From positions 1 to 57,957 of the IMG/VR virus record IMGVR_UViG_3300035698_006647: a stretch of 57,957 nucleotides of DNA. The stretch is one strand, 5' to 3'. Position 1 is the stretch's first letter. Every line of letters starts with the position of its first letter. The stretch is from a virus. A model generated the notes under the pieces. The model saw only the letters and a list, made by a program, of their open reading frames with translations, had not been told where the DNA came from and did not search any database. Position numbers and translations under genes: made by a program. Below are positions 32,111 through 38,760 of this stretch, piece by piece.

Positions 32111-32683
32111 ATGATAATCTACACCAGGAAAAAAGAAATACAGTTTGCACAGACCTCAAGTGAAATAGAAGGAGAACTCTCTGAAAGTGCATGGCAGGAC
32201 CATCTTGATGCGTGGGACTTCCTTAAGGAAACTGATACCGTGTCTTTGCATGATCTGTTAGAATGCCACTACGGGCTGCAAATACGGCTGAGACCTGACA
32301 TTGCCGGTAAGTTTAGAACATGCAATGTTAGGGTCGGCTCCCACATAATGCCTCATTATGCCAGTGTTGTAGCAATGACACGCGCATGGCTGCGTAAGTG
32401 GACAGGCAGCAAGTTGCCTAAGACTGAGGAAGAGTGTAGGACTGCTCATATAGAGTTTGAGAATATACACCCCTTTGAAGATGGCAACGGTAGAGTAGGC
32501 CGGTGTATACTGAATTGGCACAGGCGTAAGCTAAACCTGCCGATTCTGATTATCCATGTAGGTGAAGAGCAGCAGGCATATTACGGCTGGTTCAAAGAGG
32601 CACAAAACAGTGATGCACTTTATAAAACACTAGGCAGTGACTGTGTCAGATCCTACACAAAGAAGTTTACCAAAAAGAGATAA
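32111..32683 (+). CDS. fic-like: Fic-domain protein (class II, N-terminal inhibitory motif)
   Basis: 190 aa. The active-site motif HPFEDGNGRVGR (H120) matches HxFx(D/E)GNGRxxR fully, so AMP (or another NMP) transfer is expected. Near the N-terminus, SSEIEG matches the inhibitory motif (S/T)xxxE(G/N), which places a Glu in the ATP site. Fic enzymes modify host proteins on Tyr/Ser/Thr. Embedded among tRNAs and before RecA; the target is unknown. Confidence 0.8.
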   Translation: MIIYTRKKEIQFAQTSSEIEGELSESAWQDHLDAWDFLKETDTVSLHDLLECHYGLQIRLRPDIAGKFRTCNVRVGSHIMPHYASVVAMTRAWLRKWTGSKLPKTEEECRTAHIEFENIHPFEDGNGRVGRCILNWHRRKLNLPILIIHVGEEQQAYYGWFKEAQNSDALYKTLGSDCVRSYTKKFTKKR

Positions 32684-32693
32684 CTCACACCAC

Positions 32694-32876
32694 ATGACCA
32701 CAAAAGATAAATCTGTTGAACCAGAAGACAAGACAAACAGGGCAGGCCGAAGAGCAAGTGCAAAACAGCGTCGTGGAGTGGCTGAGCATAACCGCAAGTA
32801 CAAATTAGCTGTACACTTGAATGACGGTAGCACAGCAAAGCGAAAGAGATTACAAGCACTATGTAAAAACACGTAA
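32694..32876 (+). CDS. small basic protein (60 aa)
   Basis: ATG 32694, 10 nt after the fic gene; stop 4 nt before RecA. Lys/Arg-rich (NRAGRRASAKQRRGVAEHNRKYK). Possibly a nucleic-acid-binding accessory of RecA or Fic; nothing more can be said. Confidence 0.45.
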   Translation: MTTKDKSVEPEDKTNRAGRRASAKQRRGVAEHNRKYKLAVHLNDGSTAKRKRLQALCKNT

Positions 32877-32880
32877 GAAT

Positions 32881-33897
32881 ATGGCAAAGAAAGCAACAAG
32901 CAAAGGCACAATCTCAGATGCACTTGCAATACTGGAAAAGAAGCATGGTAAAGGTGCTGTTATGAAGTTGGCAAAAGGGGAACAGATCACCAAGGTTGAG
33001 CTGCTTCCTACAGGTATTTATTCTATCGACAAGGCACTAGGTGGAGGGTTTGCAAGAGGAAGAGTGGTAGAGCTGTACGGAAATGAAGGGTCCGGTAAGA
33101 CTACCCTTGCACTGCAGACCATCGCTAAAGCCCAGGCCGATGGACTTAAGGCTGCTTTCATAGATGTGGAACACGCGTTCAGTCTGCAATATGCCAGATC
33201 TTTAGGAGTTGACCTAGAAGAGTTGTATTTTTCACAGCCTAAGTCAGCAGAGATGGCGATGGACATTGCCAAGACACTTGCCCAAACAGGCGAGTTTGCT
33301 GTGGTGGTAGTTGACTCAGTGGCAGCATTAACACCTGACACAGAGTTTGATGGAGAGATAGGTAAGGCACAGATAGGGCACCTTGCTAGATTCATGTCGG
33401 CTGCACTAAGGCAGATTGTTGGTGAGTTCCACAAGACAGGCACATCACTTATTTTTATCAACCAGCTCAGAATGAAAATTGGTGTAATGTTCGGAAACCC
33501 TGAGACAACACCTGGTGGAAATGCACTAAAGTATTATGCATCACAGCGACTTGCTATACGTAAGTCTACAAAGATAGATAATAAGGAAGGTGTCACCATA
33601 GGGTACAACGCACTCATTAGAGTAGAGAAAAACAAGATAGCGCTACCTAACATTAAAGCAACTGTGCCTGTGACAAATGGTAAAGGGTTTGACAAGGTTG
33701 CTGACATGTTCCAGGTTGCGGAATTACTTAATGTCATAACTAAGGAGAAGGCGTCCTACTTTTTCAATGGTGAGAAACTTGGAGTGTACGAGGTAAACGC
33801 AAAACAGGCACTGTACGACAGTCTAGACATATACACAGCAATAGAAGAAGCAGTCATAGCGTTAAACAACCCTGATGAAAGCGCTAACATAGTATAG
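32881..33897 (+). CDS. recA-like: RecA recombinase
   Basis: 338 aa, near the length of bacterial RecA (~350). Walker A GNEGSGKTT (about residues 66-74), the Glu of IDVEHAFS, Walker B VVVVDSVAAL, loop 2 region FINQLRMKIGVMFGNPETTPGGNALKYYAS (shown in part by GVMFGNPETTPGG). It follows cellular RecA rather than UvsX. It performs strand exchange, complementing the annealase/exonuclease and RuvC genes. ATG 32881 is preferred; the upstream frame runs into another gene. Confidence 0.93.
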   Translation: MAKKATSKGTISDALAILEKKHGKGAVMKLAKGEQITKVELLPTGIYSIDKALGGGFARGRVVELYGNEGSGKTTLALQTIAKAQADGLKAAFIDVEHAFSLQYARSLGVDLEELYFSQPKSAEMAMDIAKTLAQTGEFAVVVVDSVAALTPDTEFDGEIGKAQIGHLARFMSAALRQIVGEFHKTGTSLIFINQLRMKIGVMFGNPETTPGGNALKYYASQRLAIRKSTKIDNKEGVTIGYNALIRVEKNKIALPNIKATVPVTNGKGFDKVADMFQVAELLNVITKEKASYFFNGEKLGVYEVNAKQALYDSLDIYTAIEEAVIALNNPDESANIV

Positions 33898-33899
33898 CA

Positions 33900-34418
33900 A
33901 TGAAAACAACAGAAGAATTTAAAGATGAGTTTCCGAAGACTTACAAGGAGATTAGATCTGCAGAGTTAAGAAAACAGCAAAGCAACAAGGCAGACACTGA
34001 GTGTTCCCATCGATGCTGGATTAAGAAGTGTAGTTTTTGCTCAGTGATCATGGAGTCAGACAGCCAGGTAAACTACAAATGCGGGGAGGATGTTAAAACG
34101 GAGTTTAGTGTACTGACAGGCATAGTGACAAACTTCAATGTATCTGAGAAACTACAAAACCGCAGGATCGGCCAGAGAACTAAGTTATATTGGGTCTACT
34201 CCCCTGTGAATGATGAGATTGGACTTAGATGTTATGAGAATGTGTCAATACAACACACTCAAATAATTGCTGCATACTCATCATCTGAGTTAGTGGCAAA
34301 ACTACGTAGGTTACCTGTAGAAATCATGACAGATGAGGTCTACCTTTATATAGGACAGAACGCGTTTGACCCTAACCGACTTGCTAGGCTATATCTTAAA
34401 CTAACAGCAGTACAGTAA
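33900..34418 (+). CDS. cysteine-rich hypothetical protein (172 aa)
   Basis: Starts two bases after RecA. A cluster of Cys (TECSHRCWIKKCSFCSVI, then YKCGEDV) may bind zinc. The rest is alpha/beta without a recognised motif. Probably cotranscribed with RecA. Confidence 0.5.
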   Translation: MKTTEEFKDEFPKTYKEIRSAELRKQQSNKADTECSHRCWIKKCSFCSVIMESDSQVNYKCGEDVKTEFSVLTGIVTNFNVSEKLQNRRIGQRTKLYWVYSPVNDEIGLRCYENVSIQHTQIIAAYSSSELVAKLRRLPVEIMTDEVYLYIGQNAFDPNRLARLYLKLTAVQ

Positions 34419-34513
34419 AGGTCACCTCAACAACATTCACGAGGCCCAGCCTGCACCTTAGGCGGGTGTGGCACAGGAAAGGGTTAGAATATACCTCTAC
34501 TGCACATAACAAC
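34419..34513 (+). other. short intergenic stretch before the second tRNA group
   Basis: About 95 nt with a GCCTGCACCTTAGGC-type inverted repeat near 34449-34463 but no T run. No gene seen. Confidence 0.3.
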
Positions 34514-34560
34514 GTTGTTAACATGTCACAATGTGCATCTCCAAGAGAACGTGGTATAAT
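34514..34560 (+). promoter_or_regulatory. phage promoter module for the second tRNA group
   Basis: GTTGTTAACATG at 34514-34525, TGTGCA at 34532-34537, TATAAT at 34555-34560 (17-nt spacer). tRNA-Asn begins 20 nt later. Confidence 0.7.
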
Positions 34561-34580
34561 AGTTATATCTTGGAGGAAAT

Positions 34581-34652
34581 TGACCTGTAGCCAAGTGGTA
34601 AGGCAAGGGATTGTTACTCCCTGTACCGCAGGTTCGAATCCTGCCGGGTCAG
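34581..34652 (+). tRNA. tRNA-Asn(GTT)
   Basis: Acceptor TGACCTG/CGGGTCA, discriminator G. D arm GCC/GGC, anticodon arm AGGGA-TTGTTAC-TCCCT, T arm GCAGG-TTCGAAT-CCTGC. Confidence 0.87.
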
Positions 34653-34663
34653 CAAGGTTAAAT

Positions 34664-34721
34664 CTCATAGATTCGCTTATTGAAAGTAAGTGTATTGTAA
34701 ATACACCGACCTATGAGTACC
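34664..34721 (+). ncRNA. T-armless tRNA-Tyr(GTA)-like RNA
   Basis: CTCATAG (34664-34670) pairs with CTATGAG (34711-34717) as a 7-bp acceptor stem followed by TACC. Inside are a D-like hairpin CTTA-TTGAAAG-TAAG and an anticodon-like hairpin GTGTA-TTGTAAA-TACAC with GTA at the anticodon. Only CGAC lies between it and the acceptor strand, so the T arm is missing. A normal tRNA-Tyr(GTA) exists at 40038. It could be a degenerate tRNA, a mini-tRNA or a decoy. Confidence 0.5.
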
Positions 34722-34752
34722 TATGCAACACACTAGTGTGTCTGCTAAGACG

Positions 34753-34919
34753 GTGCTGTAGACAACAGTTACTTCTACATCTTCAGAAAAAACAATAATG
34801 CATAGCATGCTAAACTTCGGTTTACATGCATAATGAGTGTAGGTTAAGCCTGCGCCTTCTCTGGTAAAGCAGAGTCGTACTAGAGTATTCACTCTTATCA
34901 CTGTTGTCGATTGTTGCCC
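34753..34919 (+). ncRNA. pseudoknotted structured RNA (copy 2 of the Y-like scaffold)
   Basis: Shares with copy 1 the 5' block GTGCTGTAGAC/AAACAG then TTACTTC, and the 3' block CTGTTGTCGATTGTTGCCC. Pairings: GACAACAG (34761-34768) with CTGTTGTC (34901-34908), and ACAAT (34792-34796) with ATTGT (34910-34914). Each helix differs from copy 1 by one compensatory pair. The inserted domain differs: it has a CATG..TAAAC-TTCG-GTTTA..CATG stem, a CTCTG/CAGAG hairpin and GAGTG/CACTC, but no T or D arm. It lies directly before tRNA-Asp. Confidence 0.6.
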
Positions 34920-34927
34920 GTTTGATT

Positions 34928-35001
34928 GCTCTGTTAGTTCAATAGGAGAACGCTACCTTGTCACGGTAGTAACGTCGGAGCGTAACCGTCACAGAGCGCC
35001 A
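34928..35001 (+). tRNA. tRNA-Asp(GTC) with inverted T-loop identities
   Basis: Acceptor GCTCTGT/ACAGAGC, discriminator G, encoded CCA. D arm GTTC/GAAC with GG in the loop, anticodon arm CTACC-TTGTCAC-GGTAG. The T loop is AGCGTAA, with A at 54 and T at 58, the reverse of T54/A58. The T stem GTCGG/CCGTC has one T-T mismatch. Confidence 0.8.
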
Positions 35002-35044
35002 AGGGAGTCAACACTCCTACAGCGCAGTTAACAAACAAACAAGC

Positions 35045-35275
35045 ATGATTAAACAATTAAAAAATGATGATGCTGCACTTATCAAAGAGATTGGGATTAA
35101 ATCATTGTCCAGAGTTGTAGGGTACAATGAGAATGGGGAGCCCGTTGAGTTAGTGTACGTAAAACATTCAGATACAGGATACGAGTGGCATGTAGGAGGG
35201 GAATATCAGAGTGATGCATCACTAAGGTCAGTAGAGAAATATGCACACAGGCTGAATCATTGCCTATTGGTCTAG
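35045..35275 (+). CDS. hypothetical protein (76 aa) overlapping a tRNA
   Basis: Small alpha/beta protein (SLSRVVGYNENGEPVELVYV, YEWHVGGEYQSD). Its last 15 nt form the 5' end of tRNA-Gln, so translation and tRNA processing share sequence. No family recognised. Confidence 0.45.
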   Translation: MIKQLKNDDAALIKEIGIKSLSRVVGYNENGEPVELVYVKHSDTGYEWHVGGEYQSDASLRSVEKYAHRLNHCLLV

Positions 35276-35331
35276 TGGTATGACACCTGCCTTTGAAGCA
35301 GGAGAGCGAGGATCGTTACCTTGATAGGCAG
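35261..35331 (+). tRNA. tRNA-Gln(TTG) with inverted T-loop identities
   Basis: Acceptor TGCCTAT/ATAGGCA, discriminator G. Anticodon arm CCTGC-CTTTGAA-GCAGG. T arm CGAGG-ATCGTTA-CCTTG: A54 and T58 instead of T54 and A58, with T55 C56 kept. Confidence 0.8.
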
Positions 35332-35347
35332 CAGGCTATACATTTAT

Positions 35348-35422
35348 GGGCGATTGGTGATAATAGTAGCACATCCGCCTTGCACGCGGAAGGCGACGGA
35401 GCGTAACCGTCATTGTCCACCA
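35348..35422 (+). tRNA. tRNA-Ala(TGC) with inverted T-loop identities
   Basis: Acceptor GGGCGAT/ATTGTCC, discriminator A, encoded CCA. Anticodon arm TCCGC-CTTGCAC-GCGGA. T arm GACGG-AGCGTAA-CCGTC, the same unusual loop as tRNA-Asp. The G-U pair typical for alanine identity (position 3-70) is present as G3-T70. Confidence 0.82.
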
Positions 35423-35423
35423 A

Positions 35424-35512
35424 GGAGAGATGGCAGAGTGGTTTATCGCACTGGTCTTGAAAACCAGCAAGTCTTCTTAGGCTTCAGAGGTTCGAATCCT
35501 CTTCTCTCCGCA
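35424..35512 (+). tRNA. tRNA-Ser(TGA)
   Basis: Acceptor GGAGAGA/TCTCTCC, discriminator G, CA. Anticodon arm CTGGT-CTTGAAA-ACCAG. Long variable arm (AAGTCTTCTTAGGCTTC) as expected for Ser. T arm AGAGG-TTCGAAT-CCTCT. One base after the preceding CCA. Confidence 0.88.
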
Positions 35513-35514
35513 TT

Positions 35515-35589
35515 GCAGGTATCGTATAGGGGTTATTACGACTGATTTCCAATCAGTTCACGCAGGTTCGAATCCTGCTACCTGCACCA
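35515..35589 (+). tRNA. tRNA-Gly(TCC)
   Basis: Acceptor GCAGGTA/TACCTGC, discriminator A, encoded CCA. Anticodon arm ACTGA-TTTCCAA-TCAGT. T arm GCAGG-TTCGAAT-CCTGC. Confidence 0.87.
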
Positions 35590-35640
35590 GACAACGCAAA
35601 GTGTGCCTACTCACTACAAGGCTCTTGCTTGTTTGACCAT

Positions 35641-35714
35641 ACTCATGTAGCCCAAATGGTAGAGGCAACGGTTTTAGGGACCGTTCAGTGAAAGTTCGAA
35701 TCTTTTCATGAGTA
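35641..35714 (+). tRNA. tRNA-Leu(TAG) with short variable loop
   Basis: Acceptor ACTCATG/CATGAGT, discriminator A. Anticodon arm ACGGT-TTTAGGG-ACCGT, anticodon TAG. The variable region is only about five bases (TCAGT), unlike the long arm of ordinary bacterial tRNA-Leu. T loop TTCGAAT is normal. Confidence 0.78.
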
Positions 35715-35742
35715 CTAGATAGCGATAAGCAATGCACGTATT

Positions 35743-36213
35743 ATGAAAATACAAGGTCCTGTCACACTGTCAGAAATGCAACATGCTATAGCACTAACAA
35801 ATTCCATGCTTGCTGCGTCTCGGTTATTGGACATGAAATACTCTACCTTTGTACGTACGGCAACAGCGTTCGGCGTGTACAAGCCCAATCAAGGCAACAA
35901 AGGGCACCAGACCTACAACAAGGCTGAGAGGTATGAACTAGGCGCTGTTAAGAACTCCAACATGAGAACACAAGAGCTTAAATCGCTGTTACTCCTTCTG
36001 GGAATAAAGGAGTATTGCTGTGAAGGTTGCAGAAGTGCAGACTGGCTAGGCAGTAGACTGGTGATGGAACTGCACCATGTCAACGGAGACAACACTGATA
36101 ACAGAATAGAAAACCTGCAAATGCTATGCCCTAACTGTCACAGCCAGACAGACACTTGGCGGGTGCCTAAGCAGGTGCTAAAGAAAAGAAGAGAACGCAC
36201 AATGAATAAGTGA
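35743..36213 (+). CDS. HNH endonuclease in the tRNA array
   Basis: 156 aa. The N-terminal part is a DNA-binding-like helical region (SRLLDMKYSTFVRTATAFGVY). The core is CCEGC, LVMELHHVNGDNTDNRIENL (HNH His-His and Asn) and MLCPNCHSQT. This is the layout of free-standing phage HNH homing endonucleases. It ends TGA, and its last 10 bases form the 5' acceptor strand of tRNA-Leu(TAA), so it probably inserted exactly at a tRNA boundary. Confidence 0.82.
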   Translation: MKIQGPVTLSEMQHAIALTNSMLAASRLLDMKYSTFVRTATAFGVYKPNQGNKGHQTYNKAERYELGAVKNSNMRTQELKSLLLLLGIKEYCCEGCRSADWLGSRLVMELHHVNGDNTDNRIENLQMLCPNCHSQTDTWRVPKQVLKKRRERTMNK

Positions 36214-36284
36214 TGGAACGGTATACATAGAGAGCTTAAACCTCTCGGACTTCGGTCATGTGGGTTCGACTCCCGCCTTATTCA
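36204..36284 (+). tRNA. tRNA-Leu(TAA)
   Basis: Acceptor GAATAAG/CTTATTC, discriminator A. Anticodon arm GAGAG-CTTAAAC-CTCTC. Long variable arm with a GGAC-TTCG-GTC hairpin. T arm GCGGG-type stem with loop TTCGACT. A standard class II tRNA-Leu, in contrast to the other two Leu tRNAs here. Confidence 0.85.
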
Positions 36285-36312
36285 CACGGTTCCTCACCAG
36301 AACTAACCTTAT

Positions 36313-36383
36313 CAGGGCAAAATATAATGGTAGTATACTCGGTTTGGATCCGAGAAGATCAAGTTCGATTCTTGGTGCCCTGA
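36313..36383 (+). tRNA. tRNA-Pro(TGG)
   Basis: Acceptor CAGGGCA/TGCCCTG, discriminator A. Anticodon arm CTCGG-TTTGGAT-CCGAG. T arm CAAG-TTCGATT-CTTG. C1-G72 is as expected for prokaryotic Pro tRNA. Confidence 0.85.
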
Positions 36384-36469
36384 CATGTATTTTGCATATG
36401 CAATGTTTAACTTAATTAAGCTGGCAGTAAAGTGGGCAATCCCTTCCTTGTAGAAGGTGCCTACACTCT

Positions 36470-36543
36470 CCGCTTGTGGTGCAAATGGTAGACACAAACC
36501 GTTCAAAATGGTTACAGTGCGAGTTCGAATCTCGTCAAGCGGA
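36470..36543 (+). tRNA. tRNA-Leu(CAA) with short variable loop
   Basis: Acceptor CCGCTTG/CAAGCGG, discriminator A. Anticodon arm AACCG-TTCAAAA-TGGTT, anticodon CAA. Variable loop ACAGT only. T arm GCGAG-TTCGAAT-CTCGT. A hairpin (GGCA..CCTTC/GAAGG..TGCC, 36435-36461) lies just upstream and may guide processing. Confidence 0.78.
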
Positions 36544-36591
36544 CATGCGTATGATATAATTAAGATATTATTAACCAATCAAAATTCATAT

Positions 36592-37023
36592 ATGAAATAT
36601 CTTTTTGAAGAAGCACAAGTTGTAGCATCAGTGCTACCAGTCGCACAAACATCAGCTGCTGTAAATGGCGCTGCTGTTAACGTATCTGAGTTCGGAGACG
36701 GACTATGCATCGTCACTGTAGGCGCTGCACTTGGAGGACCTACTGGTCAGTCTGTAGTTGGAAAACTACAGGAATCAGTAAACGGTTCAGATGGGTGGGC
36801 TGACATTTCTGGAGCTGTAACGGTTGCTATCACAGCAGACAACAAAACTGCAGAAATCAAGCTAACACGACAAACTCGTGTTGCAAGTAAGAGGTTTGTT
36901 CGGGCTGTCATTACACCTGCTCTTACAGCAGGGACAGCTCCTACTATTCCAGTTTCTGCTGTGTTTGTTCTTGGGTCAGCACCTACAAGTGCAGGATTCA
37001 CGAACAGTACAACTGCTAACTAG
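36592..37023 (+). CDS. structural-like beta-rich protein (143 aa)
   Basis: ATG 36592, after a TATAAT at 36554-36559; the in-frame start at 36457 lies in a tRNA. Ala/Val/Thr-rich, beta-type sequence (LCIVTVGAALGGPTGQSVVG, KRFVRAVITPALTAGTAP) like phage capsid-decoration or head-fibre proteins. It is the only virion-like gene on the plus strand here and has its own terminator. Confidence 0.45.
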   Translation: MKYLFEEAQVVASVLPVAQTSAAVNGAAVNVSEFGDGLCIVTVGAALGGPTGQSVVGKLQESVNGSDGWADISGAVTVAITADNKTAEIKLTRQTRVASKRFVRAVITPALTAGTAPTIPVSAVFVLGSAPTSAGFTNSTTAN

Positions 37024-37039
37024 TTAGTACCAGATTAAG

Positions 37040-37062
37040 CACGGCACCATGTCGTGTTTTTT
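37040..37062 (+). terminator. rho-independent terminator
   Basis: CACGGCA-CCA-TGTCGTG hairpin (one internal G-T pair) followed by six T. It ends the transcript of the gene at 36592. Confidence 0.8.
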
Positions 37063-37082
37063 CCTGCCTGTTTATAAGTAGG

Positions 37083-37111
37083 TGTACACAGTGACACAGT
37101 AGTGGTATTAT
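37083..37111 (+). promoter_or_regulatory. TGTACA/TATTAT promoter
   Basis: TGTACA at 37083-37088 and TATTAT at 37106-37111 with a 17-nt spacer. The upstream GTTAACAGG box is degenerate (GTTTATAAGTAGG near 37068-37082). Confidence 0.6.
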
Positions 37112-37138
37112 ATACATATACAAATATAACGTAACAAT

Positions 37139-37708
37139 ATGCAAACATTCGTACACTCCCCAGATGTCCACACAATTGTAAAGCAACTAGATAAAAAGAG
37201 GTTGTTCAAACAGACAGTAGAAACATTTCAGCTTATGAAAGCCATAGCAGGTCTCTACGCCAAAAGAGATGATGCAGGCACTGTAATTAAAGATGGGTGG
37301 AGCTCACACCCTGCAGCCAATATGTGGCGAGGTCATACCTATGCACTTCTATGTTACCAGGAGTTGTGTGTTAATGAGTGTATTGCACGAGGCATCAACT
37401 ATTCAAGCCCTAATGTGTACGAAAAAACCAAAGCTGTATATGACGAGTATTTAACAGGCGGTGACCTTAACCCTCCAGCTTGGTGGGGTGATGAAAGAGT
37501 GCATGGCACACACCGTGCTAACCTACTACGCAAAGACTTAGAAGACAGAGAAAAGCAGTTAGCAAAAGGCAAAGATCATGTGTTGCAATACCACAGCTTT
37601 GGCTGGTCTGAAAAACCGTATAACATTGATGGCACTCAAACTGAGTATATATGGCCAGTAGACAAGACTGGGCAAATGTCATTCTACTCTGTTGAACGAA
37701 AAAAATAG
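37139..37708 (+). CDS. pyrimidine-dimer DNA glycosylase-like protein (T4 endonuclease V family)
   Basis: 189 aa. QTFVHSPDVHTIVKQLDKKR, QTVETFQLMKAIAG, GWSSHPAANMWRGHTYALL and the later THRANLLRKD match the Pyr_excise/MSMEG_6728-type proteins, relatives of DenV. They act on UV-damaged DNA. The match is to the wider family rather than to DenV itself. Own promoter upstream and another promoter just downstream. Confidence 0.65.
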   Translation: MQTFVHSPDVHTIVKQLDKKRLFKQTVETFQLMKAIAGLYAKRDDAGTVIKDGWSSHPAANMWRGHTYALLCYQELCVNECIARGINYSSPNVYEKTKAVYDEYLTGGDLNPPAWWGDERVHGTHRANLLRKDLEDREKQLAKGKDHVLQYHSFGWSEKPYNIDGTQTEYIWPVDKTGQMSFYSVERKK

Positions 37709-37718
37709 CACTTACAGA

Positions 37719-37764
37719 GTTGTTAACAGGCCATGTTGTACAATGCTCTAAAATAGGTTATAGT
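37719..37764 (+). promoter_or_regulatory. phage promoter module
   Basis: GTTGTTAACAGG at 37719-37730, TGTACA at 37737-37742, TATAGT at 37759-37764 (16-nt spacer, box-to-TGTACA 18 nt). It drives a structured stretch and tRNA-Thr. Confidence 0.7.
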
Positions 37765-37938
37765 TATATAGGTAGAGGGGTAGTTTATTCAAAGGGTCTG
37801 CTCCTTTACGTTCGAGTATTTTTTTCAAGCTGACTTTGTGAGCAGTCAGCAACTCTCTAGTCTTTTGATTTAGAGTTTCATCTTATGCAGTAGTGGGTCA
37901 TCAATACCAACACGTAGTCCCACTCTCTAGTGGGAACC
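37765..37938 (+). ncRNA. structured leader or small RNA before tRNA-Thr
   Basis: No ORF. Hairpins: AAAGG-GTCTGCT-CCTTT (37790-37806), CTGAC/GTCAG, AACTCT/AGAGTT and TCCCACT-CTCT-AGTGGGA just before the tRNA. It lies between a promoter and tRNA-Thr, so it is transcribed with it. Family unknown; the first hairpin and GTTCGAG resemble tRNA pieces but no cloverleaf forms. Confidence 0.4.
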
Positions 37939-38009
37939 GCCGCTGTAGTTCAATGGTAGAACAGCCTTCTTGTAAGGGGCATATGAAGGTTCGATTCCTT
38001 CCGGCGGCT
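37939..38009 (+). tRNA. tRNA-Thr(TGT)
   Basis: Acceptor GCCGCTG/CGGCGGC, discriminator T followed by CA. Anticodon arm GCCTT-CTTGTAA-GGGGC, T arm GAAGG-TTCGATT-CCTTC. The CA of the 3' end overlaps the ATG of the next gene. Confidence 0.85.
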
Positions 38010-38010
38010 C

Positions 38011-38481
38011 ATGGAAACAACAAACAACTTAAACGAAGTTATAAAAAAATTACAAGAGCCAACCCACTGGTACACAGAGGTGTGGTACTTCGTTATATAC
38101 ACCATTCCTCGTATTAGCAGTGACACTTATCACAGTGTCCGGTATGCATGCCAAAGAGTAACACAAGGGTATGACGACAGAATGATGTTTAGTCATTCCT
38201 ACTTCCATGCTGAGATGATGGTGCGAGTACTAGACGATTTTATTAACAACTCAATAGGCTACCCTGGGATGTCGGACGACATTAAATGCAACACTCCAGA
38301 GGAGTGGATAAAGACACTAAAGATAATGAGGGCAGGCTTTCAGTCTGTGCTGGACCTAGAAGATGATCCGTTTTCAACTATGTCATCTGAAGAGTGTTCG
38401 GCAAGCCAAGCAGAACTTAGGAAAAGATTCAAACAAGGAATGAAGTTGTATACAACATACTATGAGCACCTTTGGGACTAG
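38011..38481 (+). CDS. hypothetical phage protein (156 aa)
   Basis: Starts directly at the 3' end of tRNA-Thr. Pattern THWYTEVWYFVIYTIPRI, GYDDRMMFSHSYFHAEMMVR, IGYPGMSDDI and EEWIKTLKIMRAGFQSV recurs in uncharacterised phage proteins. All-helical. No function known to me. Confidence 0.55.
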   Translation: METTNNLNEVIKKLQEPTHWYTEVWYFVIYTIPRISSDTYHSVRYACQRVTQGYDDRMMFSHSYFHAEMMVRVLDDFINNSIGYPGMSDDIKCNTPEEWIKTLKIMRAGFQSVLDLEDDPFSTMSSEECSASQAELRKRFKQGMKLYTTYYEHLWD

Positions 38482-38532
38482 TCAGTAGTGGGTTATGATA
38501 TTATATCTATAAGCAGAGTAGGTTACCTACAT

Positions 38533-38608
38533 ATGCGCACATGTTCCAAGGATGGCGAGTTCGGCTCCAAACTGAACTGGGAGGGTTCGATTCCTTCTGC
38601 GTATGCCA
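38533..38608 (+). tRNA. tRNA-Trp(CCA)
   Basis: Acceptor ATGCGCA/TGCGTAT, discriminator G, encoded CCA. Anticodon arm TTCGG-CTCCAAA-CTGAA. T arm GAGGG-TTCGATT-CCTTC. A TATTAT box lies at about 38499-38504. Confidence 0.82.
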
Positions 38609-38760
38609 TGACAGTCTGCCTGTCTTAGACGGATCTCCTCGCCGTTGAACAGAGTGACAACAGCCGTGCCTTCTGTAGGTGCGTCTTCAAAACACTGAGT
38701 ATAAATCGACAATGGTGTGTAACAGCATCGTTTTTATACACTAACGAATATGACCCACCT
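38609..38760 (+). other. intergenic region before nrdB
   Basis: Begins with a GACAG-TCTGC-CTGTC hairpin right after tRNA-Trp. No convincing plus-strand gene. A minus-strand frame reads sensibly for about 30 residues but starts with TTG and runs into the tRNA, so it is not called. Confidence 0.3.

Noticed and set aside
37790-37840. Degenerate tRNA before tRNA-Thr
   Set aside because: One 5-bp hairpin and a GTTCGAG string are present, but no acceptor stem or second arm can be drawn.
38527-38712. Minus-strand ORF of 61 codons beside tRNA-Trp
   Set aside because: It starts with TTG, overlaps a well-formed tRNA, and lacks a clear promoter. About 30 residues look protein-like, so it may be a remnant, but it is not supported as a gene.
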